From Bombyx mori (lineage: Eukaryota > Arthropoda > Insecta > Lepidoptera > Bombycidae), in assembly GCF_030269925.1 (NCBI RefSeq), contig NC_085119.1, positions 8,717,001 through 8,781,000 on the forward strand: DNA of 64,000 nt, in the 5' to 3' direction. The notes under the pieces were generated by a model, which did not search any database, was not told the origin of the DNA, and saw only the letters and a list, made by a program, of their open reading frames with translations. This document shows positions 32,286 to 44,330 of the stretch, one piece after another. Every line of letters begins with the position of its first letter. Within the stretch, counting starts at the first letter, position 1. The position numbers and the translations under genes were made by a program.

Positions 32286-32643
32286 CCCAATTGCCTGCTT
32301 AGCATTAGGTAAGGTACGAAACTCATTCGCTCAACTACTCTGAATAAAGTGGTGAAAAGTATAAAAACCTAACAAAAAAAACTCTGATGTGTTTTGGCTA
32401 ATATCTGACTAAACTCCCTCCCCCCTAAACAGTAAGATAAAGTAAATATAAAATTATCGAAACGTTTACAAATTCTTTTAGTATAAGTGAAAATCTGCGA
32501 TAAACTATATATTATAAATATATAGCCGTTATTTTTCATATAATATAGAAAGGCGTAGAAATGAACACAAATTAAAACAATATTTTTAAGACAGGCTATT
32601 GCATTGGTCGTTTAAAAGAAAAATGGGAAATTAGAATACACAC

Positions 32644-32881
32644 CTAAGATAATCCCTTTTGCACAGCATCAGGTCTGCCTTGTAATATAATTTGGAGCCG
32701 ACTTCCCCGAGGCGGCAATCGCAGCACCCGCACTTCAAACAATCTTCATGCCAGAATCTTTCCATCGCTTTGAGGAGGAATCTCTCAGTGATGACCTTCC
32801 CGCATTGCGCGCAAAGCCTCGCTCCTCCCGTAGAGCTCGCCACGTTGTTACTCAGACTGTACTTATTTTCATCTTGTTGAC
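32644..32881 (-). CDS. Bx: LMO/Beadex exon A: short linker and LIM domain 1
   Basis: LIM-only proteins have two tandem LIM domains and no DNA-binding domain. In insects Beadex binds the cofactor Chip/LDB in the nucleus and limits LIM-homeodomain factors such as Apterous. This exon starts at 32881 after a pyrimidine-rich CTTTCAACAG acceptor, entering in phase 1 (two bases complete a codon), so a coding exon lies upstream. A polar linker of about 23 residues precedes LIM1: [33 protein letters not shown] and MLCKRD supply all eight zinc ligands. It ends CTT AG|GTGTGT and splices in frame to exon B. The four exons give 222 residues without the N terminus. Confidence 0.93.
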
Positions 32882-32988
32882 CTGTTGAAAGAAAATACAT
32901 ATGATTGATTACTACCCGCAAATAATGCAAGATATCTTACCTGATAATAAATAGGACATAAATCTATTAGGATATTTCACAGAGTAGG

Positions 32989-33212
32989 GTTTTTTTTATT
33001 GCTTAGATGGGTGGACGAGCTCACAGCACACCTGGTGTTGAGCGGTTACTGGAGCCCATAGACATCTACAACGTAAATGCGCCACCCACTTTGAGATATA
33101 AGTTCTAAGGTCTCAAGTATAGTCACAACGGCTGCCCCACCCTTCAAACCGAAACGCGTTACTGCTTCACGGCAGAAATAGGCGTGGTGATACCTACCCG
33201 TGCGGACTCACG
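32989..33212 (-). repeat. Bm1 SINE, truncated
   Basis: From the T-run and ATTGCTTAGATGGGTGGACG to CCGTGCGGACTCACG. It stops a little short of the common headless boundary. It lies just upstream of exon A, probably in an intron. Confidence 0.9.
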
Positions 33213-34017
33213 TGCAGGTTGATGTACAAATGTCATTTTGAATTTATGTCTCAAAGTACCTACGTGCTATGACTACATGCCTGTCACCTCGCTGACTATA
33301 CTTATGTTCCCACTTTATCAGTCAGCGAGACATCAATTACATCTCCCAAAGGAGTCTTCGACCTCAGGATTCATAATGGATGGCGGGATTCACCTTATGG
33401 TGTCTATAGACTATACTGTATATTAGGTAAACTCTAATGATACATGTACAAAGTTTAATAAAGAAATTATTCAACTATCATGCAGCTATGCCGAGCTAAA
33501 TGAGCCAAACAATCATTTTAATTTATAATGAATCTCAGAAATGATTTCTTTAAATGATTCTGATTAGTATCGTAGTTATTTAGATATAATTATATGCTGT
33601 ATTTTCTTTTTATCGACAAAAAGTAGGTTACTTTATTCGAACTTACAAGCAACTAATTACTGGTAATTACGTATTGTAGATTTCCTAGAAACATGAATAG
33701 TATCCAATTATTGCCAAACAAAGAGAATGAAACAGGATTAATTTAAATTAAAGCATGGACAAGGAATAATTAATTCTGTTACGCTACGTACAAGAGGGTA
33801 ATTATTCGTAATACTCGTCTCATTATGGCGTTAAGGTAGGCTCGATTGTTTTCTACTGTATAATTATATCAATTAAATCGAGCATGGGCGCGCCGCGTGT
33901 TATGCAGCCGTTGCGCGTAGTCGTCGCTAAGAGGCGCTTAAGAATGTGTTAAAATAAACATGTTCAGTGTATACAAAAATAATAAAACTATGTTATATGT
34001 AATGAAAATTTGGCTTG
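33213..34017. other. Noncoding interval upstream of LMO exon A
   Basis: No N-terminal LMO exon with a phase-1 donor was found here. Confidence 0.35.
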
Positions 34018-34268
34018 TTTTTTATATTCATTGCTTAGATGGGACGAGTTCACAGCCCACCTGGTGTTAAGTGGTTACTAGAGCCCATAGATTTGTAGAT
34101 GACAGCGTAAATGCGCCACCCCCCTTGAGACATAAGTTCTAAAGTCTCAATTATAGTTACGACGGCTGCCCCACCCTTCAAACCGAAACGCATTACTGCT
34201 TCACGGCAGAAATAAGCAGGGTGATGGTACCTACCCGCGCGGACTCTCAAGAGGTCCTACCACCAGTA
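34018..34268 (-). repeat. Bm1 SINE, headless form
   Basis: From TTTTTTATATTCATTGCTTAG to GGTCCTACCACCAGTAA. A small insertion (TTTGTAGATGACAG) lies near 34090-34104. Confidence 0.9.
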
Positions 34269-36127
34269 AAGCTTTTCCCCAGTTAGTTTTTAACTGAACC
34301 TCTTTATTTCTGTATTTTTCTTTAAAATAATTACAATTTATTTTTATGTATGGTTATTTTTGACAGCTTAAAGTTCAATCCGCGATCAACAACCGAGCAT
34401 CCGGAACAGGAAGCGCAGACTCTATATCTTACTCAGAGCGTTCACTCATGAATATGACAGTGACATTTGCAACAACGTTGGCAGTGACATCTCATGTGAT
34501 GTTCGACTGTCATTTCTTAACATCATGTTTGCTAAGTAAGCGCAATTTAAATTGACTTTCGTGTGATATTAATAGAAGCGAGGTTGGCCATTTAGTAAAC
34601 AATCAGTTTCAATTTATCTGTACACGGTCCACGTAATAATAGCGTACGTCAAACCAATCAAAGATCCAATTGAAGGGGTAACTAGGTGGACATAACTCAT
34701 CGCAATCGATCACTTGCGCATCATCGCCCGACGCCGATACGTCTCGGCCATTGAAACTAACGTCGCGCCGATAAAATGAATTGGATTTTATTAATGACAG
34801 CCATTTAACTACATAATAATAAATATGACAGACTTACGGCAAAATAGTTTCTGATTAGCATTATGTAAAAGGGGTAAATGAGTCGACTATTATCAAAGCC
34901 GGCAATGTGACTTTTGGACAATTGTTGGTAAATCAGAAAAACGAATTATTGACTTTGTATTCCATTGGCAGTCACAAAACTCTTCTGAACGACATCTTAG
35001 ATAAACAACAGGTTAAGTATTAACCTTTATTTAATGCAGGTTTTGAACCGTATTCTTTGAAGGAGACGATTATATTCAAATCAATCTGTATTGACATATC
35101 AATAACATTTTTTTGTCCAAATGCACAGATTGCCACCTTTGATAATAGACGACTCAAATATTGTACGCCCCATTTACTAGTAGGCTAATGTTGTAGATTA
35201 TTTCTTTTTTCACTAATTGGAATAATGTTGCGAGTGAAAATAACATCTCCCTACGTGCACACAACGAGCCAATTACCGTTAAACACAATATATGTTATGA
35301 GAGCACCTTTTCTCCGGTCTAATCTAAAAACAATAAAATTGAAGTTAATAATGCGGACTGTACATAAATATCCGGTAGCGGGTGAAGGCGTTTCGTATTA
35401 TTTTCATTTTATTACCGTCGGGCCGGGAATTTGATAGAGACTTGGCTACCGGTAGTATAATTTTGCCGACACAGCCGCTCGGCCACCACCCGGAGATGTA
35501 TTAAATTGGAATGAATATAAACCCGAAAAATTGTGAAAGTAATTTGTTTTATCGCGAGAACGAGGTGTATTGTTTTGTTGGTTAAGTTGTATACGCAATG
35601 AAAACCTCGTCAGAATGAATTAGAATTATTTTTTTCGTAGCCGTATCACAAAATTACATCTGAAGGTGAGATCTAATTGAAGTCTGTAATGCTGTTGGTT
35701 TCGTAAAATCCTTTCTTACCGACTCATTCTCGATTTAAAATTTCATGTGGAGGAAATAGATATGCGAATCTTTAGATCTACAGTTACGTAAATATTTAGG
35801 TTAAGTGATAAAAAAGCGTATTAAAATAAGACCTACAATAATTATCTTAACGTGCCAATTTTAGTTAAGTTTAACTTATATTTATTTACGTGTATATTAT
35901 TATAATGTAATTCATTAGTTGAAGATACATTATAAGTTGAACAAATTGTTTAGTGACAAATGAGGATCGAATCACTGTAATATTTTATTCTGACTGATTT
36001 GGAATCGGTTTTAGTACGCGAATACGACATCAATCAACGACCCAGTTACTTTTCGCTAGATTTAAAATAGAACTATAGACTAGACTGTTATTAAAATGAA
36101 ATACATATAGTCAATTTTATATAGTTT
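34269..36127. other. Noncoding interval
   Basis: No gene or repeat was recognised. Moderately GC-rich patches occur at 34640-34770 and 35385-35500. Confidence 0.35.
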
Positions 36128-36812
36128 ACTGGTGGTAGGACCTCTTGTGAGCAGTGTCGCCAACTGTTTGAAAAGTTTCCCCTTAAAGCAATTTCAAAAA
36201 CCACTAAATTAGTGGTATATTTTTGAGAATAGCCAGAAACTTTTTCTCCCTTTGGCATTTTAAACCTGGTATTTTATATTTGGTATTTATTTTTAAAAAA
36301 AGATAGTGCACAATGCAAAAACTATCAATTATAACTGACTGTTTTTAGCTGTCAGCTGTTAAGAGTATAATAAAAAATGCATACAGTGTCATCTATTAAA
36401 ATTGGAATCATTCAATCGATTTGAATTTTTTCATTTTTGTTGATGTACGTAGAATTTTTAAAAAAAATACAAATAAAATTTTATCTCTGAAAATATCCCC
36501 AAAAAATTTCACCCCCTAAAAAAATCCCTGTATAGATTTTTTCCCCCTAAATTTGGCGGGAAAACCCCGGAGTTGGCATCAGTGCTTGTGAGTTCGCACG
36601 GGTAGGTATCACCGCCCCGCCTATTTCTGCCGTGAAGCAATAATGCGTTTCAGGTTGAAGGGAGAGGCAGCCGTTGTAACTATACTGAGACCTTAGAACT
36701 TATATCTCAAGCTGGGTGGCGCATTTACGTTGTCGATGGCTATGGGCTCCAGTGACCATTCAACACCAGGTGGGTTGTGAGCTCGTCCACCCATCTAAGC
36801 AATAAAAAAAAG
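36128..36812 (+). repeat. Bm1 SINE (headless form) split by a MITE
   Basis: The SINE begins TTTACTGGTGGTAGGACC and is interrupted after CTTGTGAG at 36151. It resumes at 36585 with the repeated CTTGTGAG and continues to the A-tail. The two parts join into a normal Bm1 body. Confidence 0.9.
36152..36584. mobile_element. hAT-type MITE nested in Bm1
   Basis: A 433-bp AT-rich insertion with imperfect terminal inverted repeats: CAGTGTCGCCAACT at the left, and CACTGATGCCAACT read inward from the right (11 of 14 match). It is flanked by an exact 8-bp duplication, CTTGTGAG (36144-36151 and 36585-36592). An 8-bp duplication with CA-starting TIRs is the hAT signature. No transposase is encoded. Its insertion post-dates the SINE. 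Confidence 0.9.
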
Positions 36813-37084
36813 TTACGACCACCGTTCTTACTCTGTGCAACTCACTGTAATTATTATTGATGTTGGCTTTTTGCAATTAGCTCTACATACTCATGCTAAC
36901 GTAACGCGATCACATTTGCTATTCATCATTCTTGGTATATGATTTCAATCACATTTAGAATTGTTTATGAGGTATTTTATTAGCACCGAATCGTATAATA
37001 TAGTTATGAGTAATATTGATTGAGACGAATTGGATTTTATATTTATCGTGGAATCACAGGGCAATATTGCAATAGATCAGGCAA
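36813..37084. other. Noncoding interval
   Basis: Nothing recognised. Confidence 0.3.
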
Positions 37085-37300
37085 TTTTTTTACTGTTCAG
37101 ACAAACGGTGAACGAGCACTCAGCCCACCTGCCGTTAAGTGGCTACAACAGCCCATAGATATAAACAACGTAAATGCCGTCGCCTACATTGAAACGTAAG
37201 TTCTAAGTCACAGTTCTACAGCACGATTGCTCCGCCCTTCAACTCGGATTGCATTACTGTTTCGCGGTAGAAATAAATTCCTGTGCGGGCTTAGAAATTA
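37085..37300 (-). repeat. Old Bm1-like SINE
   Basis: CAGCCCACCTGCCGTTAAGTGG through GCATTACTGTTTCGCGGTAGAAATA follow the Bm1 order but are heavily diverged. Confidence 0.65.
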
Positions 37301-37931
37301 GAAATTTAGAACTCGGTAAATAAACGGACAGTTTCCATATTTGAAAAATTGCCGCGCAATCTTACACGTGTAAGCTGAACGCAACTTCATATCTGTGACG
37401 TCATTTGGGGCCAAAATAAACAGCCAGAGCTAGATTATCATAATCGAATGCACATCTGTTAGTCATATAATAGTGTGATGTCAAGCATTCTAATTCATGT
37501 TTAGGTTGACGTGAAGAACGGATAAAAATCCTAGAATCATTAGATGTGGTTTTATATGTAAATAATTAACTTCTTAGAAAAAAAAGGTAATTGAATGAGA
37601 TTCATTCAATTATGTATATGTATATAATTTTGCGATTGACATTTTAGGTATAAAAAAAACTATTGCGAAAAATTATTAATCGATAGCAATTACTCTTAGC
37701 TACTAAATTGTGAAGTGGCCGAAGCGAAAATAATAAGTCACCTGTCATACTTGTATCTAGCGACGCGATTGTATCATAGACCTATATATGATTGTATCAG
37801 TGTTCAAATCCCGCATGCGAGTATACATTTTCAAACGAAATACGCATGTTCAGGAATGACTTACATAACGAAAGAATAGCATCATGATAAAAAAATACTC
37901 ACAATCAATTTTTATTATATAATTATTACTC
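37301..37931. other. Noncoding interval
   Basis: Nothing recognised. Confidence 0.3.
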
Positions 37932-38146
37932 ATGGTGGTAAAGGGTCTTATGGTATAACAACCGAGAGAAATCAGTAGCGAAGCAGAAACGCGTTCCAGT
38001 TTGAAGGGTGAGATAGCTGTTTAATACAATTGTATACTTAACATCATATCTCTAGGTAGCGACATTTGTGTACCTTGTCATATCTATGGGTTCCATTTGC
38101 CACTTAACGTCAGATAGGCTGTGAGCCTGTTTACCTGTCTATACAA
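37932..38146 (+). repeat. Old Bm1-like SINE
   Basis: CATGGTGGTAAAGGGTCTTATGG, GAAGCAGAAACGCGTTCCAG and CACTTAACGTCAGATAGGCTGTGAG match Bm1 in order with many substitutions. It starts near the same point as the headless copies. Confidence 0.6.
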
Positions 38147-38274
38147 AAATAATCGCTTGACAAACAAACAGAAAAACAGGCACTGAACTATTAACTTTTA
38201 AATTTTAACTTTGCCAATTTAAACTAGTTTCTATAGATCGAAATACCTTATAACTACTTTTAGATTTTATTTTT

Positions 38275-38711
38275 TATTTATTTTTTATTGCTTAGATGAG
38301 CGGACGAGCTCACAGCCCACCTGGTGTTAAGTGGTTACTATAGACATCTACAACGTAAATGCGCTACCCACCTTGAGATATAAGTTCTAAGGTCTCAATT
38401 ATAGTTACAACGGCTGCCCCACCTTTCAAACCGAAACGCATTATTGCTTCACGGCAGAAATAGGCAGGGTGGTGGTACCTACCCGTGCGGACTCACAAGA
38501 GGTCCTACCACCAGTAATTACGCAAATAATAAATTTGCGGGTTTCATTTTTATTACACGATGTTATTCCTTCACCGTGGAAATCAATCGTGAGCATTTGT
38601 TGAGGACGTATTTCATTAGAAAAATTGGTACCCGCCTGCGGGATTCGAACCCCGGTGCATCGCTCAACACGAATACACCGGACGTCTTATCCGTTAGGCC
38701 ACGACGACTTC
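38275..38711 (-). repeat. Bm1 SINE, full length with tRNA-like head
   Basis: The minus strand starts GAAGTCGTCGTGGCCTAACGG at 38711, with a B box (GGTTCGAATCC) near 38645-38655. The full body and an A-tail (T-run near 38270-38286) follow. It lacks a few bases near 38340 (GGAGCCCA). Confidence 0.95.
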
Positions 38712-39389
38712 AATTTGTTTTGTTTCAATTTGATTCAAAGATTTGTTTTCTTCTCAGTGTACGATCGCATATTGCTTCAATTTTTAAAGGAATGACGTCG
38801 ACTTATAGCTAATGCAACTCGTTTGGCTATATACAAATATTATATACAAGCATTTAGATGGTTAAACAATGTACTTGCTTCTAGTTGTCGGGCGCTCATT
38901 AAACAATGGAGCTGATTGCGTTGTTGCGATATCCATTATGCGGGGCGTAATTAAAATTAACCGAATGCGGGTTTCGCATTAACAGCCATTAAAATGTAAG
39001 AAAAAAAACAACTAGATACCAGGATGTTTGGCCTCAATACCATTATAAGCTTTTTATATGCTTAGGTAGAGTGCTCTAAAATTAAAATGTAATCAAATTA
39101 ACATGTTGTTGTATTAAGTGTTCTTTTTGTATTTCTTTAGATGGCCAAGGAGGTTGTTGACCCTAGATTTTGAGTAATTACCGAAAACCCTTGGCGTCGT
39201 AAGATCGAAGTCTCAACTGATTACAGCTAAGACGCTGATAGTTGAAACCCAGAACTACATCGCTGCATAAAGAGACAAGACTGCGTTACTTACCAAGGCG
39301 TAATAACAATGTGCCCTACAACTGTTAGTTATGCAAATCTGTAATTAATATTCATTTCATTACAGGGTGATACATAATAAAATTTGCGT
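38712..39389. other. Noncoding interval
   Basis: Nothing recognised. Confidence 0.3.
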
Positions 39390-39523
39390 CTTAAAAAAAC
39401 ATTCGTGAGCACGCTTCGTTTAATGATCGACTAAGAACATTTCGCACCTGCTAAAGGATTTAGACTCCGACAGCAAGGCTCGCCTCATACACCGGGCATC
39501 TTGCGTACTAGGCCACAGACATT
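39390..39523 (-). repeat. Decayed tRNA-headed SINE fragment
   Basis: On the minus strand GTCTGTGGCCTAGTACGCAAGATGCCCGG and GAGTCTAAATCC resemble the A- and B-box region of the Bm1 head with many changes. It abuts the next Bm1 head-to-head. Confidence 0.4.
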
Positions 39524-39525
39524 TT

Positions 39526-39928
39526 GAAGTCGTCGTGGCCTAAAGGATAAGACGTCTGGTGCATTCGTATCTAGCGATTCACCGGTGTTTTTCTAATAAA
39601 ATACAGACTTTACAAATGTTCACGATTGACTTCCACGATGAAGGAATAACATCGTGTAGTAAAAATCTAGCCCGCAAAATTATAATTTGCGTAATTACTG
39701 GTAAGACGTCTTGTGAGTCCGCACGGGTAGGTATAACCACCCTGCTTATTTCTGCCGTGATGCAGTAATGCGTTTCGGTTTGAAGGGTGAGGCAGCCGTT
39801 GTATGACCTTAGAACTTATATCTCAAAGTGGGTGGCGGCATTTATTTACGTTACTATGGGCTTCGGTAACCACTTACCTAACACCAGGTGGGCTATGAGC
39901 TCAGCCACCTACCTAAGCAATAAAAAAA
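39526..39928 (+). repeat. Bm1 SINE, near full length
   Basis: Starts TTTGAAGTCGTCGTGGCC with the tRNA-like head. The B-box region is deleted (CACCGGTGTTTTTCTAAT). The body then runs through to AAGCAATAAAAAAAAG. Without a B box it could not be transcribed from its own Pol III promoter. Confidence 0.9.
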
Positions 39929-40041
39929 AGACGTGGCACTCGGAAACTGCCGCGGTAAAGCTATTGCACAGCATTTTTTTATCAACTTATGCAATTATAA
40001 ATCGACAATAATAATTTAATATTAAAACAACAATAAAATAA

Positions 40042-40071
40042 GATCCGGCGAGAAACTCAGTGGGCTAACTT
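40042..40071 (-). repeat. Isolated piece of the LINE 3'-UTR module
   Basis: AGATCCGGCGAGAAACTCAG at this position matches the 3' UTR of the LINE at 18747-18766. It is followed at once by AATGAATCTGCTAC, which in the full element lies elsewhere in the same UTR, so it is rearranged. Confidence 0.6.
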
Positions 40072-40325
40072 TCAATGAATCTGCTACATTGTGAGTATTC
40101 CATTTTGACAGCGCATTCACTAGAGGGCGCTACATGGGATAGAGACACGCTTTTGGATGCTAGTTCTAACTCTCATTCGCCCAGAATCAACGATTTAGCT
40201 AGTTTATTTTTAATGCCACTCCAATCACTGAATGAGTAGTAGGAGTAGTAATAAAATTCTTCGACTAAGCGATAGAAAATGGCACGCCCAACGCATTGTA
40301 ATGTGATATAATTTTCTATTTTACG

Positions 40326-40402
40326 CTATGACATGGTTGGACTCCAGTAGCCGCTTCACACCTAGTGTACTATGACCTAATTCCGTCTATACTAATAAAA
40401 CA
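40326..40402 (+). repeat. Bm1 3'-end remnant
   Basis: CTATGACATGGTTGGACTCCAGTAGCC and following are a diverged match to the last 75 bp of Bm1. Confidence 0.5.
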
Positions 40403-43036
40403 GCAGTATTTTTGCAACAGTATATTTTAAGTAAATAGAAGTTGCAACGGAATCTTAAATGTGAACACTGTGTTTCCGTAACAGATCAAGTCCGGTTTGG
40501 TGCCGAGTGACATGGCGTAAAGGTGAAGGCAGCCGGCGCCTTATTAAAATTTAAGCTGACCTATGGCGGTTGGTCTGTGCAACACACCCCGCCCACCCCT
40601 CCTATTGCCGACATCGTTAACATTTCCGTTATTAAAAAAGTACGGGACTTTGTCATCAGAGAAGTTAGTTTATTTTTTATTTTTAATTAAAATTATGAAA
40701 TTGATATTGCTTTACGGCGGTGCCACGGTCCCGACTCAGCCTTCTGAAAGTTTAAATTAATTTTTGAATTAAGCCTAATGGCAGCGGTAAATGATTTCTA
40801 AGGAAAGAGTTTTTAGCAATTAAAATTTCAATTATTTCATCGCAGAAAACCGTATCTTAATTGCTTTCATTAAGAAATGTAAAGACGTTTTCGAGTAATA
40901 CGTCCTTTTAATAAATTTTAATTTCACTTCATGTTGATGTTCGTATTTTTCGTACACCGTTTTTTGATACTGTGATATCTGAATACTTAGGACTTACTTT
41001 TCTTTTTGCTAGTTTTGAAGGATAAGATTTTCGATCTGAGTCAGTACATAGTTTGCTCAAAACTTAAGTGAGTCAATTTGGCCCGTGCACCTACAACTAA
41101 TACTAGGTTGAGACAATTTACATCATAAATTATTTTCTCAGAGAAAGGCTCCAGGCGAAACTTAAGCCTGACATAAGTGGGCAATAAACTTCAGCCAATT
41201 TGGAGATTCGCATCTGGAGGTTCTTATTAAAGCCCGAAAGTTAGTCCTTTTCATCCATCACTCCTAATACGTGTGTGAGTTATTGTATGAAAAATTGAAG
41301 AATAAATTGAGTCGCTGCAGCAGCGGCGAGACATAAATCCCAACTGAGCCCTCAATATTGTTTTAAAGGGGAAGTGGCCATAAATTTTATCAGGGTCGGG
41401 CAGCGGGCCGTTCGAGTCGCGCATCGCTCTCGCTCCGCCACGCCACAGTGCCCGCACCCGCGCTGTCTCCGCAATTTTCCGCCACTGCTCGTGGTGCATT
41501 CGATGTTCATGTGAATTTGTTGTGTTTTGCAAATAAATTGAAAATTCCTTGTGAGTAAATCCGAGGTTATATTGTCATTTTTATATTTTTATACTTAATA
41601 ATATTCTTCGGGTAATGCTAGAAAATTGTAAATTTTAGTTATAGCTTACTTCGAAAATATATATAATATTTAAGAATAAGAATCTATGAAATAATATAGG
41701 CTATAAATATATACAATATGTTGCTTATAAATATATGGAAATATATACATATTATAAATAATAATTAAGTTGAACATTTCGAACAATAAACAGAATATTG
41801 TGCATTATTAAAATGATAGTATACCACTTTACCTAAATGAATATAGATTAATGACACATATAATAATTAAAACTACTTTTTCTGTTTAATCTCGCATTTT
41901 TTATTAATGTCACTAGACTTATTTTTGACGTTTCGAATACTTCACAGTTTTTGTGGTCACTGTCACACTGAAGTAGGAAACCTATATGCACTGTCACCAC
42001 TGTGACATCGGAAATAAGTTAATGATAATAAAAAAGGCGAAATTAAAACGTAAAGACAGTATTCTTTATGTTTACGACACGCGAAACCGGAGAAAATACT
42101 TTACTTACTACGGACTTACTACGAAAAAATACGGAAATTTTTTAAACAGATTAAATAGTAAACACGTTTGAAGGAAATATATTATTTGAAGTCCCATAAA
42201 ACGATAATCAACACGATGATGTAAAATCGATTAAAGTTGAGATAAACGAGTAAATCAGACAGTGTTGTATGTGAAGCAAAAATTATTCTTCATAAGTCCA
42301 AAGTGAGAAATAAATTGAATTATGTATAGTAAATCGAAAAGTAAATTTTTACCGAATAACTGTGTGCGCACTAAGATGAATGTTTATGTATTGCAACTTG
42401 AATTCACACATACTAATAACAATATGTACAATTGTTCTAGTGTTACTACATATATGTTTTTTTAACTTTATTATCTAGTATTTTCTTTGGATGGATTTTA
42501 ATTTAAATAGGTTGACGTTTAACTTAAGCTAGATATTATTAAAAACTCCATTAACTCATTATGTTTCCCTAATAGTGGTTTTAAAAAAAAGTTCCCGTTA
42601 TTTCTCTAAAAAACGATAAGAAATACCATTTATGACTCATTACCATGAGCTGTCTGATGGTTTACATATTAGGCGATGTTTCATTAAAATACCCAAAGGC
42701 ACTGCACGTAATACGTAGCTTTCGTAAATCAGTTCGTTCGTGTATTTTTACATATATTCTAACATTGTTGGGTACAATAAAAAATCGCTTATTTTTATCA
42801 ATACGATCTCGGTGTCGGACATTTCGCATAAATGTGATATTGCAATATCGTTCGTCCCCTTTTTAATATCGCAACGGACGGTGCCGGCCGGTTTATGGCG
42901 CAACCCTTCCCGCGTTTTATTCGCGACCTGTTTGTCCTAATATTATGAAAAAAATTGACGTCAGCAATAAGACATTGCGCACTCATACTACTTTCATTTG
43001 ATTTGAATCTTCTTCTTGTTCTTTCTTTCTTTCCTA
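40403..43036. other. Noncoding interval with one GC-rich patch
   Basis: Mostly AT-rich. The patch 41370-41500 is strikingly GC-rich. On the plus strand it leads to a donor-like TT|GTGAGTAA at 41549-41556. On the minus strand there is a TTTAAA about 15 bases upstream of an initiator-like TCAGTTG (near 41350). Either could be a promoter or noncoding first exon; neither is supported by anything else. Confidence 0.3.
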
Positions 43037-43210
43037 TTACCCTCTGCTGGGGTATAGGGCTCGAATCAAATCCTTCCATTTACATAGGTCTTGAGCAGTC
43101 TGATCTAGCTCCTGCCACGTCATGCCCAAGACGCCTAGCTCCTGCTCCACCGAGCGACGCTAAGTTATTCTGGGACGGCTTCTCTTTATTTTGCCAGACT
43201 TTCCAGGTCC
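43037..43210 (-). pseudogene. LINE C-terminal remnant
   Basis: The minus strand reads GRPRIT-stop-RRSVEQELGVLG and on to IRALYPSRG-stop. This pattern (R-P-R..W.R.VE.EL...G.TW......D...W..L..AL.P) is that of the C terminus of lepidopteran endonuclease-RT proteins. The expected Trp codon is TAG (43162-43160). Confidence 0.55.
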
Positions 43211-43869
43211 GTGCTCTCTTGGATAAGTGATTCGAATCTTAGTTATCTTAATTCGTTTAGAATAAATTTTGCCAGTATTTTGTTAATATAGCAGCTTTTG
43301 CGTAATTATTTTTTGAGTTGGCAAAAAAAAGCACTTACCGTTTGTATTGTCGGGTTTATGCATGGCAGGTGGGTCTCGAATCATTTTGATATCGTCACTT
43401 TCGCATTACAGGGTTCGATTCCTGAAACAAATGACGAATGATAAAATTAGCTAAGTCAGTTTAATAGATAAAATCTTCTTTTTTTAACTTCTTAATTTTT
43501 AGCTTCTACCACACTTCATTGGGATTATCAAAGAAAGCCATTTTTGAAACAATTCACGGACCATTATCGTATGTGGCCCTATGCCGAAAACCTTCGCCGA
43601 AATGGCAATAACAACTATACGACATTTCATATCAATCGGCTGAACAACGCGTGAACGTACAGAGCAGAAGAAGAAAGATCAAACGAAGTCACAGATATTA
43701 AATTGAAATATCAGATAATATCAATATCATTAATGTTATATGTTTGATAATATAAGTTTTGCCTGTGAATTTTATACACGGTTTTCTCTGCAATTGCCGA
43801 TTCGATTTGTTTAGTTAATGTTTGTTGCAATTTTATTGGTTCTCGTCCCATCCTTCTTGATTAGGTACT
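43211..43869. other. Noncoding interval
   Basis: A weak A-box/B-box pair (TGGCAGGTGGG near 43363, GGTTCGATTCC near 43411) hints at a decayed tRNA-derived SINE. Nothing else is seen. Confidence 0.3.
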
Positions 43870-44330
43870 TAGGCACTTTTTTTAAGCCAGGGACGAACCA
43901 CCTACAAGGTTCCCGCCACTAAGGGGCGCGCGAGGACTTATGCGGGACTGGATAGTCCACAGATGTTGGGAGCGGACTGCGGGCACAATGTATAGAATTT
44001 AGGACCCTACCCACTAAACGACTCCCCTGCACTCTTTCACCCGACGTCCAGTCATCGCGCGGGGTCAGAACCCGGTCAAAGTAGGGGGTTCTCGCGGTCA
44101 ACACTACAACCAGAATCGCGGCGTCACACCTAGGACGCCGACCGACGCGACGAGTCGTTGGTCGTCAAGTCGATCGTCAACAACCACCGACGCCCGTCTC
44201 CGCGGTACAGCGGTCCGTCAGGCCGCCCAGGCTGTCGCTGTTCCGGGATACCCCACTGAGTCAGAATCAGCCTGCCGGGTCAGAACGCGCTACACCGTTG
44301 ACCGGAAAATACTTAGACACGACTTAGCTT
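43870..44330 (-). repeat. GC-rich decayed retroelement segment
   Basis: A sharply bounded GC-rich block in AT-rich DNA. On the minus strand an open frame (44104-43919) ends in a TAG just before GGCGGGAACCTTGTAGG. I believe this resembles the 3' coding end and UTR of a lepidopteran LINE, but I cannot name the family. Confidence 0.4.

Noticed and set aside
41370..41560. Promoter or first exon at a GC-rich patch
   Set aside because: Conflicting weak signals on the two strands and no linked exon.
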